Shown one piece after another: positions 12,401 to 24,394 of a stretch of DNA of 64,000 nt. Numbering within the stretch: the first letter of the stretch is position 1; each line of letters starts with the position of its first letter. The notes under the pieces are model-generated. The model did no database searches. It was not told the DNA's origin and saw nothing but the letters and a program-made list of their open reading frames with translations. The position numbers were made by a program, and so were the translations under genes. Source of the stretch: Auanema rhodensis (taxonomy: Eukaryota > Nematoda > Chromadorea > Rhabditida > Rhabditidae); the NCBI GenBank assembly GCA_964057225.1, contig OZ059898.1, positions 15,291,267 through 15,355,266 on the forward strand, in the 5' to 3' direction.

Positions 12401-15400
12401 TAAAGCCAGTGAAAACAAAAAATAGTTGGTAACATTATGCAGCCTTCGATCTGTGCTAATTGCGATGCATACTAATGCATTACCTGAATAGTTCATGATG
12501 AAACAGAAGGAAATGAAAAGAGAAGTGGGGGTGGAATTATTGAAATTCTAGCAGTTTCGAAAAAAGGCCAAAGCTTGAAAAGATAATCACCAATCAATCC
12601 AACAAGGCATAGTGCCGGTAATAGCAGAAGTGCTAAAACGTTAAGAGTATGTCTAGGATTGGTCATCTGAACACGTATAGAAGAAAATTGCCATTGTGTC
12701 ATGTAGGCATGGGATGTTTGATAGAATGGAAGCGAAGAGGGGCAAGAGACGAGGCTAGGCCGACCAACGCCTTGAGCTGACTGGCGGCAGCTCCGCCCCT
12801 TGAAATACCCGCCTCTTTGAAAAGAGAGAAGAAGAAAGGAGCAGTATGTATGTATCACACTGTGATTATTCTGAAAAAAAAAACATAATGGTAGAAAGCA
12901 TAGAGAAATAGTAAACTAGAAACTAACTCGCTATTCGGGTTTATGTTGGAAAAATTTCTAGTTTGATTTGGAGTGATAAAATGTGAGAGAAATGTATATA
13001 TGTGAAGGTATTGTAGTCGGCTGTTTTAAAATGTTATGAGGGTCAAAGTAAACGGATATTATCCTATGGTTTCAGTGATCCCGAAATCTGCTTATCTTAC
13101 GTTGGAATGCTCGTGGAACATTTTAACAGCTATGTAAGATATGGAGCTGCTATGGCTCTTGGAATCGCTTGTGCTGGTTCAGGATACAAGGTTAGTTTTT
13201 CCTTTTTTTTGTTAAGATTTTGTCATCGGTGCAACAGTTGTTTTTGATAGCTTTTTGTGGTAACGTGAAAATTCTACTTTCATTCTAGTGTATTGAGATT
13301 GGACTTTGGTGGTCCCATTTGAATATGAAATATGAAACCCACGTTTGTCTTATTAATTCCTGATTACTCGCTTTTGGAGTTGCATATGCTAAACGTTTGG
13401 GCTTCAATATTTAAATCATTTACCTCTACGGATGAGTTTGTCATTTCGTGAACTCATTCTTTTATATCTATCCTATTTCATTTGAAGTCCTCAATTTTTG
13501 AGTGTCTTATTGACGATAGGCGAATAAGAGATTGAGCACTTGACGCGGAATCTGCTTGAAGATAAACGAAATTGGTAGGGGGGGGGGATAGATATTTCAT
13601 AAAAAAATATGCTAGCATTGTCATTAAAAGCTCGGGAAGTTATAAAACTTTATTTTTTTCCGCAATATGTGTCATTTTACAATGGTTGATTTCCTGTTTT
13701 TTACAAAAAATTTTTTATTCACACCTTCTGTTTGTTTTGATGTTATTAAAACAAAACAGAAAACAAATTCCATAGAGGAATGTCTATATTTCTGACTTGT
13801 CAGATCTGACTTTGCTTGTTTCCAGGAAGCTATTGCCCTTATCGAACCCTTGTTATCTGCCAAGGAACACTACGTCAGACAAGGAGCTGTCATCGCCTTG
13901 TCCTTCATTCATATCCAACAGACGGATGCAACTTGTTCTAAGGTACGTTTTATATTTTTCCTTTGTTGTTGTTGTTGTTGTTGTGATAGCTGTTGCTCAA
14001 AGCTTTCACTTATAATGCGGACTTGCCAAAGCATGTAAGGATCCATCAGATTATTTGCGGAGAGATTTAAAATTTTTCGCATTTTTTTTGTTTAAGTTGT
14101 TACTTCTGAAAAATTGAATAGACTTCAGAAATACTGCTATTCCATTAGATAAGACAATTTTCTATAAGTACACCTAATTTCATGATTATGGACGATTCAT
14201 TCTTGACACTTTGTGAATTCTTCTGCGGGAATTGGTGTAAAAGATTAGCGTATATATGCTTGACGAGAGGTTTTCAGCAGGGACTTAAAGATTTTCTCAC
14301 ATTATCTGTTAAGTTGGAAACTTCTTCTAATCCATTCAAGTACAAATATTTGATGAATGTGCAAGCTTGTAACAAGTGAAGATATTATCAATGCCGTTAA
14401 ACTGTTTGATATCCCTCTTCTAAAGTTTTCAAAATAGCTGAAGAGTTCTTATATTTACTTATTTGGTGTTACTGAATTGCTGATTTACACATGTAACTAA
14501 AGCTGAGCTTGCTAAAGAGTGGTATTCATCTTTGTAACATCTTCTTGCTTTTATTTGGATTTCTACTATATTATTCTTCACATTTGTTTGTTGGCACATT
14601 CACGCAGTTGTGTTTTGTGGAACTCTTTTTGATACTCAACTTGACAAAACATCTTGACTTAGAAATAGGTTTTATGATGCAGCGCATCTACCACATCTAG
14701 TAAACAGCGACAATTTGCCAAAACTAAATTTTCATAACTTTATGCGGCGGATCTGATAACCTGTGGCGCTATAGCTCTTGACCATTCAAGCGGCCTTTTT
14801 AGTGTAGTTTGAAAGGGCGTGGAGATGCTTTTGTTGTGAGTTCAAAATTTTTGACGTTACATCATATCTATAAATAGACTTTCTTCCACAGGAAGTGAAT
14901 TCCAACTTAAAGAAGCTTTGTGGAGATGGCCGTGGTGTCAATCAGCTAGACACATACATTTTTAATTCGGCAAGACTCTTAGTGACCCGTTAGCGCTTGT
15001 GAAAGTTAGCTGTACGTAATAGGACATTCGAAAGGGAATTGTTTTGAATGTATACTACGTTTATTTAATTCTTTCCCAAATCTAGCTTTTGCTTTATTCC
15101 CTTCTTGAGTTGTGTGTGTGTTCTTTCTTTTACATATTATCCATGCCAATGTGATGCGGGAAGTAGAGCTTATTATTTACGCACAAGAAAATAGCTTTGT
15201 CTATTTTTTTTACTAACTGTGAAGTATTCTCTGAGGATTCATTCGTCTGAGACCGCATTTTTTGGTTGTGCTTTTTTGTCACCAATTGAACTAAGCTTTC
15301 ACAAAAAGACAAGCTTGACAAATGCATATTGTGACGGCAATTGGGAATGGTTGCAATTCGAGGAAAGTAAATGTGAATTGATAAGATACGCTACCAGTTT

Positions 15401-17754
15401 AAGCTTCTTTGTTTGCCAGCAACAAGAAAACAAATTGTTTAAGCTTTTCTATGCTTTCATTTTTTGCAGGTTTCGGAATACCGTAAGCTTCTTAACAAGA
15501 TGATCACAGATAAGGGAGAAGAAGCTATGGCCAAGTTTGGAGCATTCATCGCTCAGGTATTTTGTTAAAAAAATTTCTGTATTTACAGTTTTTAACAGGG
15601 AATTCTTGATGCTGGAGGTAGAAATCTTACCATTTCCCTTCACAACCGAACCGGACATCCTGATATGGGAGGTGTTGTCGGTATGATGGTCTTCCAGCAA
15701 TACTGGTACTGGCATTCTATGGTGAACTTCATTTCCTTGGCTACTAAGCCTACCTGCCTCATCGCTTTGAACAAGAATTTGGCTGTGAGTAATTAAACTG
15801 CTTGAAGAGAAACATGTGCTTGTTCAGATGCCAAAGATGGAGTTCAAGTGCAATGCCAAGGCATCCATGTTTGCATACCCACCAATTCTTGAATCGAAGA
15901 AGAAGGAAGAACAGGAGAAGGTATTATTTGAAAATTATAAAAGCGTTTCAAACGTTCTCTTTCTAGGTTGAAACTGCCGTTCTATCTATTACCAACAAGA
16001 AGAAGCAACAGAAGGCTGCTAAAGAGGTCGTTAAGGAGGAGAAAATGGACATTGATCATCCAGAAGAGAGCAAAGATAAGAAAGAGGAAGAAAAGTACGT
16101 TGTTTTGAGATGGTTGCAAAATCTGTCACTACTAAGTTCATGCAAACCACTGGGGTTAAAGAACCACTTATTTTCTCATATTCGTAACAGTTTTGAATGT
16201 ATGAGATCAGATTTCATTAATTTTTCCCATGATTAATCCTATTTTTATCCTGGAGGGACCCCGAAATAGCCGCACATCCGATGACTTATTCCAGTCCGAA
16301 GCTGTCGCACGCCCTCGCAGTGCGCACACTGGGAACAGATAGATTTTGCTAGTAGCACGAACTTACACTTTAAAATGTGGAAGTTCTTTTTTAATCAGAG
16401 AGATAGCATTTTTTATTTAAAGGGAACGTGGAATCTTCTATGTCTTTGTTTGTGGTTTCTCATTCCACATTTCAAACTTGAAAAACTATGGTTGAAATTT
16501 TCAAAGCCAACTTTATTCAGTTCTAAAGGCGATAAAGAAATTATTGCACGCCCTATTTCTCATCGAGCTTGGTTTTAGCTCTTTAATCTGGGATAGAGCC
16601 TGCTTTATGACTTGCTCGAAATAGGAGATCCGTTAAGAACCGTTGATTGAGGCTCGGCAGGGGGCTTGAACGCTTTTCAAAAGTAGTATTGCGTGATTTT
16701 GATATGGGTTAGAGGGCACGACTTCTTGTTAGTTTGTGGATTTGTCCTGAAAGTTCTTTTCGTTATGATGTTCCCATAAGTGATTTCTTACCAGGGTCAT
16801 TACAACGGTCTTATATATGGGTCCCATTAGTTGTGCGTCATGGGATTCTTCCTGAATGTTTTTTCACAAGTGGTTGATCTGTCACAGCACGAAAGCTATA
16901 TTTTATCCGCAGTATGAGCAGTGCCAGAAAGAAGTCAATCATGGCAAGAGTCGGACCACCTGTTTACATCAGCGTGGGGGGGGGGGACTAAAAATAAGGA
17001 CGACTACTTTTCATTTCGATGGATGAATTCATGTTTTCTGAATTGGGGGATTCAAAAGTTCTTTTTAATTTTTTGAATTCTTTCACTAATGATGTAGAAG
17101 TTGTATACATAAACTCAGAATAGGAATATTCTGCATATGTCTTTGTTTCTGGCGTTAACAATGCTCAAGTTTTTTGTCATGCAAAATATGTGTCGTTGTC
17201 AAAGAAAATGCCTTTTGATTTAGAGGAAGAATGTACATTAATAATATAATAATTAAATTGTTTTCAGGAAGCCAGAAGTTGAGCCTCCTTTCCACAACAT
17301 TGAAAATCCTTGTCGTGTAGTTCGCCTTCAACTGAAAACTCTGTCTATGCCCGAAAATGCCAGGTTTATAGAGTTTTCTTATTTCAATGTTTGACAGCGT
17401 AATGGTAATTCAGGTACAAACCTGTGAAGGCTATTAATCAAGGTGGTATTATCCTAGTAAGAGATCGTAAACCTAATGAGGCTGAAGAACTGGTAGCACA
17501 GGTAAATTATTTTAGTTGTTGAGAACTTTTGAAAATACACAAAAGAAATGAACAAATATAGTCCTACAAAGTATGCAGAATTTCTTTCATGAAAAAACAA
17601 ATAGAATAAGCTTTGGAGTGAAAAGCGGAAACATTTTGCCCACATTTATCTTCATTTTGTGTTTTAGGTTGTCGCTGGTGGAACAACTACTGATCCTGCT
17701 GCCCCTGAAAAGGAACCACACTCAACTTTTGAAATTGATCTGAGCGAGTACTAA
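6429..17754 (+). CDS. rpn-2: 26S proteasome regulatory subunit RPN2 (PSMD1 family)
   Basis: RPN2 is the large scaffold at the base of the 19S particle, which docks ATPases and ubiquitin receptors. Exons: 6429-6483, 6530-6636, 6686-6772, 6815-6931, 6977-7099, 7146-7236, 7279-7409, 7452-7517, 7559-7665, 7710-7779, 7890-7997, 8043-8219, 8261-8360, 8554-8693, 8739-8822, 8866-8977, 9022-9167, 9217-9284, 13076-13190, 13826-13942, 15470-15556, 15599-15784, 15828-15920, 15967-16094, 17268-17363, 17414-17501, 17668-17754. All phases close, giving 961 aa, close to family length. Family marks: ASKV in the N-terminal helices; the proteasome/cyclosome repeats, with [23 protein letters not shown] and [11 protein letters not shown]; then [11 protein letters not shown] and a charged Lys/Glu insert with MDIDHPEE. 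The first ATG in frame is used; the extreme N-terminus is the least certain part. Intron 6 appears to be GC-AG. Intron 18 hosts an antisense receptor gene. Confidence 0.96.
9584..12702 (-). CDS. D2-like dopamine receptor (dop-2/dop-3 type), nested in rpn-2 intron 18
   Basis: Class A aminergic GPCR, by homology coupled to Gi/o and inhibiting neurons on dopamine. Exons from the 5' end: 12702-12591, 12483-12340, 12033-11760, 11714-11463, 11421-11199, 11136-10799, 10110-9981, 9934-9584; every phase closes, 607 aa. Seen: N39 of the GN motif in TM1; [13 protein letters not shown] with D67 in TM2; amine-binding D102 and DRY 119-121 in TM3; W146; extracellular C95 and C173; GSTLTFLIP in TM5; a loop of roughly 150 residues; CWTPFF 361-366; NPIIY 400-404. 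Sequences such as [15 protein letters not shown] match nematode D2-like receptors rather than tyramine or serotonin receptors. The last two exons add 159 residues of acidic, Ser-rich tail; without that splice the protein stops at W448. The 5' end is uncertain: the frame is open up to 12858, and ttcag at 12666-12670 could join an upstream exon. Confidence 0.9.
10111..10798 (-). other. Last large intron of the dopamine receptor, with an embedded early stop
   Basis: This 688-nt intron starts with the strong donor gtgagt immediately after TG. If it is spliced, TG joins G from the next exon to give Trp448 and the frame continues for 159 residues. If it is retained, the genomic TGG is still Trp448 and the next codon, TGA inside the donor, ends the protein. 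No other feature was seen inside it. Confidence 0.6.
13943..15469 (+). other. Long rpn-2 intron without a nested gene
   Basis: A 1.5-kb intron between rpn-2 exons 20 and 21. It holds a short run of TTG triplets at 13964-13982 and several unremarkable open frames of 60-95 codons on both strands. None has splice signals or motifs that suggest a gene. Confidence 0.6.
16095..17267 (+). other. Long rpn-2 intron with a GC-richer segment and a poly-G tract
   Basis: A 1.2-kb intron between exons 24 and 25. Its middle (about 16240-16990) is clearly less AT-rich than neighbouring introns and ends in an 11-nt G run at 16977-16987. No coding motif was recognised. It could be a decayed insertion, but I found no terminal repeats. 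Confidence 0.45.
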
Positions 17755-18186
17755 TTTATTAAATTCCTACGGCGTCTCATAATAAGCACGGTTTAATCGT
17801 TCCTCGCCTTTGTTCTTATTTTTCTTTCCTCAACAATTTCCTTGTATGTAGAGCTGGCGGATGTGTCAGACATATTTATTGCTTGAATGAACAGTGGTCC
17901 ATTCATTTCTATCTTATTAGTTTTATTAAGTGCGTTGTGAAAACTACAATTCGTCTATGGAGATCTAATTTTTTTCGAAAAAAAAGATTCTATTACATAT
18001 AGAAATACATGGGAACGTAAAACCCGTTTTAAGCTGGGAGGCTTATTATTTTACAATTAATGATATACAGTTGAGCTCTTGTCAATGACAAGTGATTGTT
18101 TCTTTCGTCTTGGTAGACAATGTTTCCTTTTTTTACAATGAAATTCACTGATGACTGTGAAGCAAGAATGAGGCTAATCCTTCATA
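17755..18186. other. Convergent 3' ends of rpn-2 and the srab gene
   Basis: A 432-bp interval separates the rpn-2 stop (17754) from the stop of the minus-strand receptor gene (18187). It should hold both 3' untranslated regions and poly(A) sites. No canonical plus-strand AATAAA was seen close to the rpn-2 stop. Confidence 0.6.
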
Positions 18187-20679
18187 TTACGGGCTTGTTC
18201 GTGGAATAGATGGTTTTTCCTGCCATTGTCCCTGAAGTTTCTCGAAGTACAGGTCTCGCGCTTCGTCTATAGTCACACTATCAACGTTGCGATGTGAACT
18301 TGCGGACATGAAGCGATCAATTTTGGTAATACGGAAGAAGGATCTGAAAGACGATGAGAATGGCTACACTTCTTGCTTTATGATGAAATTACCTTTTGAT
18401 GTTTTCGGAAAACATGGGCAATAGAAGTATAAGAAGTAGGGTGAGAATTGGAATTAACGTTATCTGCAAAGGAAAATTCTCTATCTGGATTTCGAGAATC
18501 TAGGGGCATTACTTGAAAGTCAGCGAAAGGAGCATAATCTTCTATTTGTCTGAGTACACTTGTAGTTACTACGGTGTCTCTCGTAAACAGCGGAAGTTTC
18601 ATCATGTAAACCTGAATTGTTTTGATACGATTACAAGAATATGCTGGCAAGAGATTGCCTAACTCACAATATCTGCTGAACTAGTGAGGCCGAGGAATAT
18701 GATCATAACTGGAATCATCAAACGAGTTGTACTAATATTTTCTTTCAGCTGATATCTAGTGGATAATACTCGAAGCTGAGAATCAACGAGATTTTTCTGA
18801 AATATCAAGAATAAAAATTAAAAAAGTGGAAATTCAAATGGAGTATCATGCTTTACAGCTGAAAATCACGTGGTGGTGATTTCAGTTTTTAATAGATGCT
18901 TGCATAAATGGAACAGCTTTTAATTTTATGAAAAATCCCACCAAAAACTTTTTTTTGATTCTTAAAATTAGTTTAGAAGGCCATCTGGTAAGAAGGAAAT
19001 GAGCTTCGGTCCCGCTTCACTTGTTCGCTTTTTTTGATATCACGAAGGCAGCATGATGCTGTCGATGTAGGAAGTAGAGAAGATGTACGTGGAATATCTG
19101 ATGTAGAACTCTACGACTTCAAGTAGAAACTCAGAATTTAGCAGATAAGAAAGCAGATGAGGGGGTGTTTGGAGAGTCACATATCATTTCTCGAAGTTAC
19201 GTAAGACGTCTATCTGATCAGCTTAGCTAATGATCACGAACGACTGAATGATAAAAACAAAAATTGTTAAGCAGACATTGAAAAGACAATGTACTGTTTC
19301 CGGTCAAAAGAAAGGTTCAATCACATCGAATTTGTCATTTATGTTCAAGAAGGAAGTTTTTATTTGTCTTCAAAGTGAATGACTCATAAAGTTTTAACTA
19401 AAACTACAATAATTTTGAATTAAACAATGACATTTAACTTCGAATTTGATTTTTGAGCATTATAATCGTGATAGCCATATAGGAGAAACTGATATATTAT
19501 TTGGAATGAGCTAAAGGGAAAGTTTGGAAATTCAAATTGTTTGATATAGTAGATGAATTACAGTTTAAAACTTTTAAAAGTTGTTGCGTCTCTACGTTGA
19601 CTTCTCGAATTAGACGTTTTTGGCAAAGAATAGACAACCGTTCGCTGAATGCTTGTACAGCAAGTTATGATCAAATCAAGTAAATATGCTTTAGATGTAC
19701 GTGATAGTTGACGTGAATATGCTAATTATGATGACGTGAGAAGCAAAACATGAATTTACCGTTCGAGATCGATTGATTAGCCATAGATGTGAAAATATGA
19801 GTAGTGCTAGGATGTTGAATCCCACAAGAAAATGGCTCATGAACAAGCTACCAGCTCCATTATTCTGAAATCACATCCATGTTGAGATTTGAAATGAAAT
19901 TCAGAAATCAGTTACAAATTCTAATGAGCAGTATGGTACGGTCCGAGGGCGTGACGTAGAGATATAGATGTAAATACAGGCTGAAGCCTAGAAGAAGAAA
20001 AAAATGTAAGTCGAATGAAAAGATATGATATTGAGAAGAAGATGCAAGTAAGCCAGATTTGACAAATATTTACTTGTAAGCTGATGAGTGCTAATCCGAA
20101 CCAGCCATTAGAAATCTTCTCGTACGTTTTGAACATGATTGTTGCAACCATTCTTTCAATTGCTAACAAAACAGTTGAAAGAGCTATTCCAACTCCACCA
20201 GCAGCATAAATTGAGCGCAAACCTTAAAACCTGATGCTGATTCGCGTTTGAGTGAGCCGAAATAAAATGAGATTGATAAGAGAGCTCTGAAACATACGAT
20301 AGCATGCTGACGGTGCAAATACTTGAAAATCGCATCGGGATTCTTCAGGTAAAACATAAGATATTACAAGGGTATAGAGAGATTCTGATAAAACACCTAT
20401 AAACATGGAATTATTTAAAATTTAGTTAGCTATGCTGATTATATGTGACCTACCTATGTTACATATAATCATTGAAATAGTTACGCTGACAAGTAACAGA
20501 CGAGCATTAACATGAAGTAGCTTTGTATATGCTATAGCTATACTGAGTAGACAGATACCCAACAAGCTTACAGGCCCCAGTATCACTCGAAGTATTAGTG
20601 TGTAGTGAATGAATGAATTTGGAGCATAGATGTTGGCTGCGGAACCGCAGAGCTCACAACGAGTACAATTGATACTCAT
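18187..20679 (-). CDS. Serpentine chemoreceptor, class AB (Srab-like 7TM)
   Basis: A nematode chemosensory GPCR of the Sra superfamily, expected in ciliated sensory neurons. Exons: 20679-20454, 20396-20298, 20222-20074, 19987-19916, 19864-19760, 18796-18668, 18611-18513, 18463-18393, 18343-18187. Phases close throughout, 368 aa, typical for the family. Evidence: hydrophobic segments spaced as seven helices, the short N-terminus MSINCTRCELC, an IER in the third helix followed by MVATIMFKTYEK, LSTRYQLKEN before TM6 (a hallmark of Sra/Srab proteins), YAPFADFQ in the last outer loop, ITLIPILTLLLILLLP as TM7 and a charged C-terminal tail. Intron 5 is 963 nt; intron 7 is only 49 nt and its removal is required to recover TM7. 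The class is assigned from memory of motifs; Sra itself is the main alternative. Confidence 0.85.
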
Positions 20680-20944
20680 CCGTCCGTTGTCTAGCTGCTA
20701 TCCTTCCGGCAAATTACGTTTATATTGTATTTCAGCTGATAATTCTGAAACATAATTCTGAAGACATACATAGCTAGGACAAGACATCATTCAACAACGC
20801 TGATCGTTATCAAACAGCAAAGGACTCGGAAAGTATAGAGAGGAGGAAACATAATTTTTGGAAAAAGAAGGTTGATATTACAGATGTGTTGATTGGTATA
20901 GCAAGCGATTTATACATAAATCGTAAATTCATAAACGAAACATT

Positions 20945-21003
20945 AGAGAGAGGGAGTAAGAGAGTAAGAGAGTGAGAGAGAGAGAGATAGAGAGAGAGAG
21001 AGA
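20945..21003. repeat. (GA)n microsatellite
   Basis: Imperfect GA dinucleotide array on the plus strand, interrupted by GAGTAA and GATA units. Confidence 0.9.
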
Positions 21004-21801
21004 ATAGTTATGATTTGATCTTGAGAGTAATAGATACAATACTTATAGAATTAAAACTTTTTTAGAAGAAGACTTTTTCTCCTTTATATGATAGGATAAT
21101 TCGATTTTCTTTCTGCTTTAATGTGAAAAGAACATGAGAATGATTAAGTAAAACTGAAAATTCGAGAAAGACATACAGAGACAGGAGAAAAGATGATTAA
21201 ACGAATATGATGATGAAGAAGCAAGTGACAAGAGTAAAGAAAATACTCTAAAATCGTCGTCAGATACTGATGCTGATGGGTTGGAAGTCTATATAAGAAT
21301 TGAGTGTTGTTGCAATAGAAGCACGATTACGAGCATCATGATCGTGATGACGCCAATGGTGATCAAGTTGAGGAGCTAAGACAGGGCGAAGATGAGAAAA
21401 AAATGCTTTAATAACTGAAAAGTTGGCTAAAAAAGGAAAACTTTGTTATTTCTGATCATGAAGCCAGAAATAGAAAGAGGTTAATAATGATATTTGTATG
21501 ATATGAATGACTTTTACTTTATTCTTTAAGAAGAAAATAATAGAAAAATGAATTTTTAATAATATAAATAAACAAGAAAAAAACTTTTTTTTTGTATTAA
21601 AATATTCAGAAGAAGTAAAAAACCAGAATCTTCAATTATGTTTCAAAATAAAAGTTAAAGTTGTGCTATGAATCTGAAACTTCTTAGAAATACATACATA
21701 TGTTTGAAATTTTAAATTCTAATTAGAGTATGCGGAAATTAAAAAAGATAATAATTAGTCTATATAGAACAAACTTTTACTATATGATTTGAGGAGATGA
21801 A

Positions 21802-21825
21802 CAGAGAGAAAGAGAGAGAGAGAGA

Positions 21826-21902
<77 letters not shown>
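21802..21902. repeat. Long (GA)n microsatellite
   Basis: About 100 bp of nearly perfect GA repeats on the plus strand, one of the longest arrays in the window. It is followed by the segment GGTTTGACAGGGACTTAATG, closely matched after the 23.9-kb array. Confidence 0.95.
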
Positions 21903-21906
<4 letters not shown>

Positions 21907-22105
21907 TACTGGTTTGACAGGGACTTAATGAAAACAAAAACAGAAATATACAATGTTTCAAAGTTTCATTGAAAAATGACAACATGAATGATGTCGACGA
22001 CTATTCATAGCCAGATTTATTCACATAATAAGCTAATTCGAAAAACAAAAAAAAGTTTATAAATATTGAATTCATATATGCGTCTTGAGAGTAAGATTGA
22101 GAAAG

Positions 22106-22111
<6 letters not shown>

Positions 22112-22146
<35 letters not shown>
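22112..22146. repeat. (GA)n microsatellite
   Basis: Short GA array on the plus strand with one AAAG interruption near its end. Confidence 0.9.
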
Positions 22147-22147
<1 letters not shown>

Positions 22148-22713
22148 TCTGAGAGTGGAGATATGCTATGAGAATTATTAACAAGCTGGTTTTCAAGATT
22201 GAAATCATGAAAGAGTATATTTTGATGTTTTGTCTTCTCATTGAGAATAATCTGGAAGATGTAAAAGGAAGAATATTCCGGAGAAGACAAATTTGGATTG
22301 AGCTTTCTCACACTTCCGGAAGAAAGAGAAGTATGATGATGATGATGATATCGGGATTCAAAGAAATCTCTCATCTTACTTTCATTTAGTTTTCGTATTT
22401 GCAATATTGTGAATTGAAAGTCAATTGTTTCTTTTTATAAATTAATAAAAAACATTAATTAAATGAAATAAAGGAAGAAATTAATTAGTTAAAGGATGAA
22501 AAACGAATTAATGACAATATCTATATGAATAAATTAGAAATACATTAACATACAATTACAGTAAGTACACATAATTAACATTTTTATAAAAATTTATAAT
22601 TTTTATAAATATAAATATAATAAATCAAATATGAACATATTTATAAATTGAGAAAATAATAAGAAAAAAAAACAAAAACAAACAAATTATGTGTGAAAGA
22701 GAAAAGAGAAAAG

Positions 22714-22762
22714 GTGTGTGTGTGTGTGTGAAGTGGAAAGAAAGAGAGAGAGAGAATAGAGG

Positions 22763-22821
<59 letters not shown>
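22714..22821. repeat. Compound (GT)n and (GA)n microsatellite
   Basis: A GT run (about 22715-22730) is followed within 15 bp by a long GA array extending to about 22820. The same GT-then-GA order recurs near 24.33 kb. Confidence 0.9.
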
Positions 22822-23850
22822 ATAAGGAAGGATGAGTTAATGCAACCTTCCTGTCGACTTTGCCGCGATTAAATGACTTGTATAGTAGACACGTCACGTC
22901 ATCCCATATACATATGCTAATTAAGCTTTTCACAATATTAAAATAAACATTTATCATATATAATCAGTAAAATCTTGATAAAATCTTAATTCAAAGTACA
23001 GATATTGAAAATAAATGTTGAAATGCTGCAGTAACTGTTGCATTGACGCTAAGTAGTGTAGATGTATCTGGTGAAACATGTATGTTGTTCTTAGCTTTAT
23101 GGCTTTAAAGAGGACATTTAGCAATATTCCGAGATAGGAAAGACATTCAAAAACATTTGAAAACAAGCTAATTCAAATAGAAACACTTATTTACTTTCAA
23201 AAATAATTAGGACATTTTCTAATATTAGTAAAATATGTATTTGAATTATAGAAATTGAATTTAAAAAAGTTGAGATATACATATATGGCTGGAGGAATGA
23301 TGATGATGATGATGTGATATGATAAAACTTTGTTAGAAATAGTGATGGATAAGCGAGAAAATACAGTATCTGAGGAATTCGAAAATGGATTGAAAAGTTA
23401 TAAAATATGTTTGTTTGGATGAAGAGAGATCGACCAAATGAATCGCTTTCTCATCTTTAGCGTGAAGATATCTGTATTGCAAAATCAAGGCTAGCAGCTC
23501 AAGTTGCATGAAAGGAACACAAAAGAATTGATGATGATGATGATGATGCTGTTGGCTTGGTTAGGCTTAGCTATGCTAGCCTAGGGTATGCTAAGATCAG
23601 ATGGATCTATCACTGGTAGTGATATTGCTGTTGACGGTAGGGCTTGATCATAAAACCAAATCATGATCATAGCAACAAATGCATTCCGTTGGAAGTAGAT
23701 CAAAAGCGATCATAAATTTGGATTGGGTATGTATCGGCACACTACTCATGATAGTATTTTTGACACAAATTTTCATATAAAGTGTGACCATCAGAAGGTG
23801 AACAACGATGCCAAATTACACAAAACTATTTAAGGGTACAATTCAAAATA

Positions 23851-23865
23851 GACAGAGAGAGATAA

Positions 23866-23922
<57 letters not shown>
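23851..23922. repeat. (GA)n microsatellite with duplicated flank
   Basis: GA array on the plus strand. The sequence just after it (GGTTGACAGGGACTGATTG) resembles the flank after the array at 21.80-21.90 kb. Confidence 0.9.
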
Positions 23923-23924
<2 letters not shown>

Positions 23925-24327
23925 GTTGACAGGGACTGATTGAAAACGTTGAGAGTTTCTATGTTTTATTTAGTATAGATAGACTGAGAATCTCGTTTAA
24001 TTGGTGAGCAGAGATCGAGAAAATTGGATGAAAAATGTACTGAAAGTAATTTACGTAAAACGTTAAATATGAATAAAGTATGATGTCATTGTTTTGAGAA
24101 AATTGTCAAAAACTTATCGAAACAACGTTTTTGTCTAAGAAGAGCATAAGCTTTTCTTCTATACAGTATAAACCTTTATGTTTGAATTTAAGGTATTCAT
24201 TATATGAAATTGAAAGAGAAAACAGTTTTTTTTAGAGAAAAAAGCTTGTCAATGAAGATAAGAACAGACATTGGAAAATCATAACGATGAGCAGAAATAG
24301 ACAAAAAGAAAGATATATGAAGAGAGT

Positions 24328-24351
24328 AGGTGTGTGTGTGTGTGTGTATGT

Positions 24352-24392
<41 letters not shown>
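24328..24392. repeat. Compound (GT)n and (GA)n microsatellite
   Basis: A GT run near 24330-24347 followed by a GA run to 24392, the same arrangement as at 22.71-22.82 kb. Confidence 0.9.

Positions 24393-24394
<2 letters not shown>

Noticed and set aside
21755-22957. Open frames rich in Ser/Leu across GA arrays (21755-21985, 22072-22404, 22625-22957), and similar ones at 24232-24558, 50988-51209, 62423-62648 and 62836-63078.
   Set aside because: They are translations of (GA)n/(CT)n microsatellites. Only the first 75 nt of the last one are credited, as F-box exon 1.
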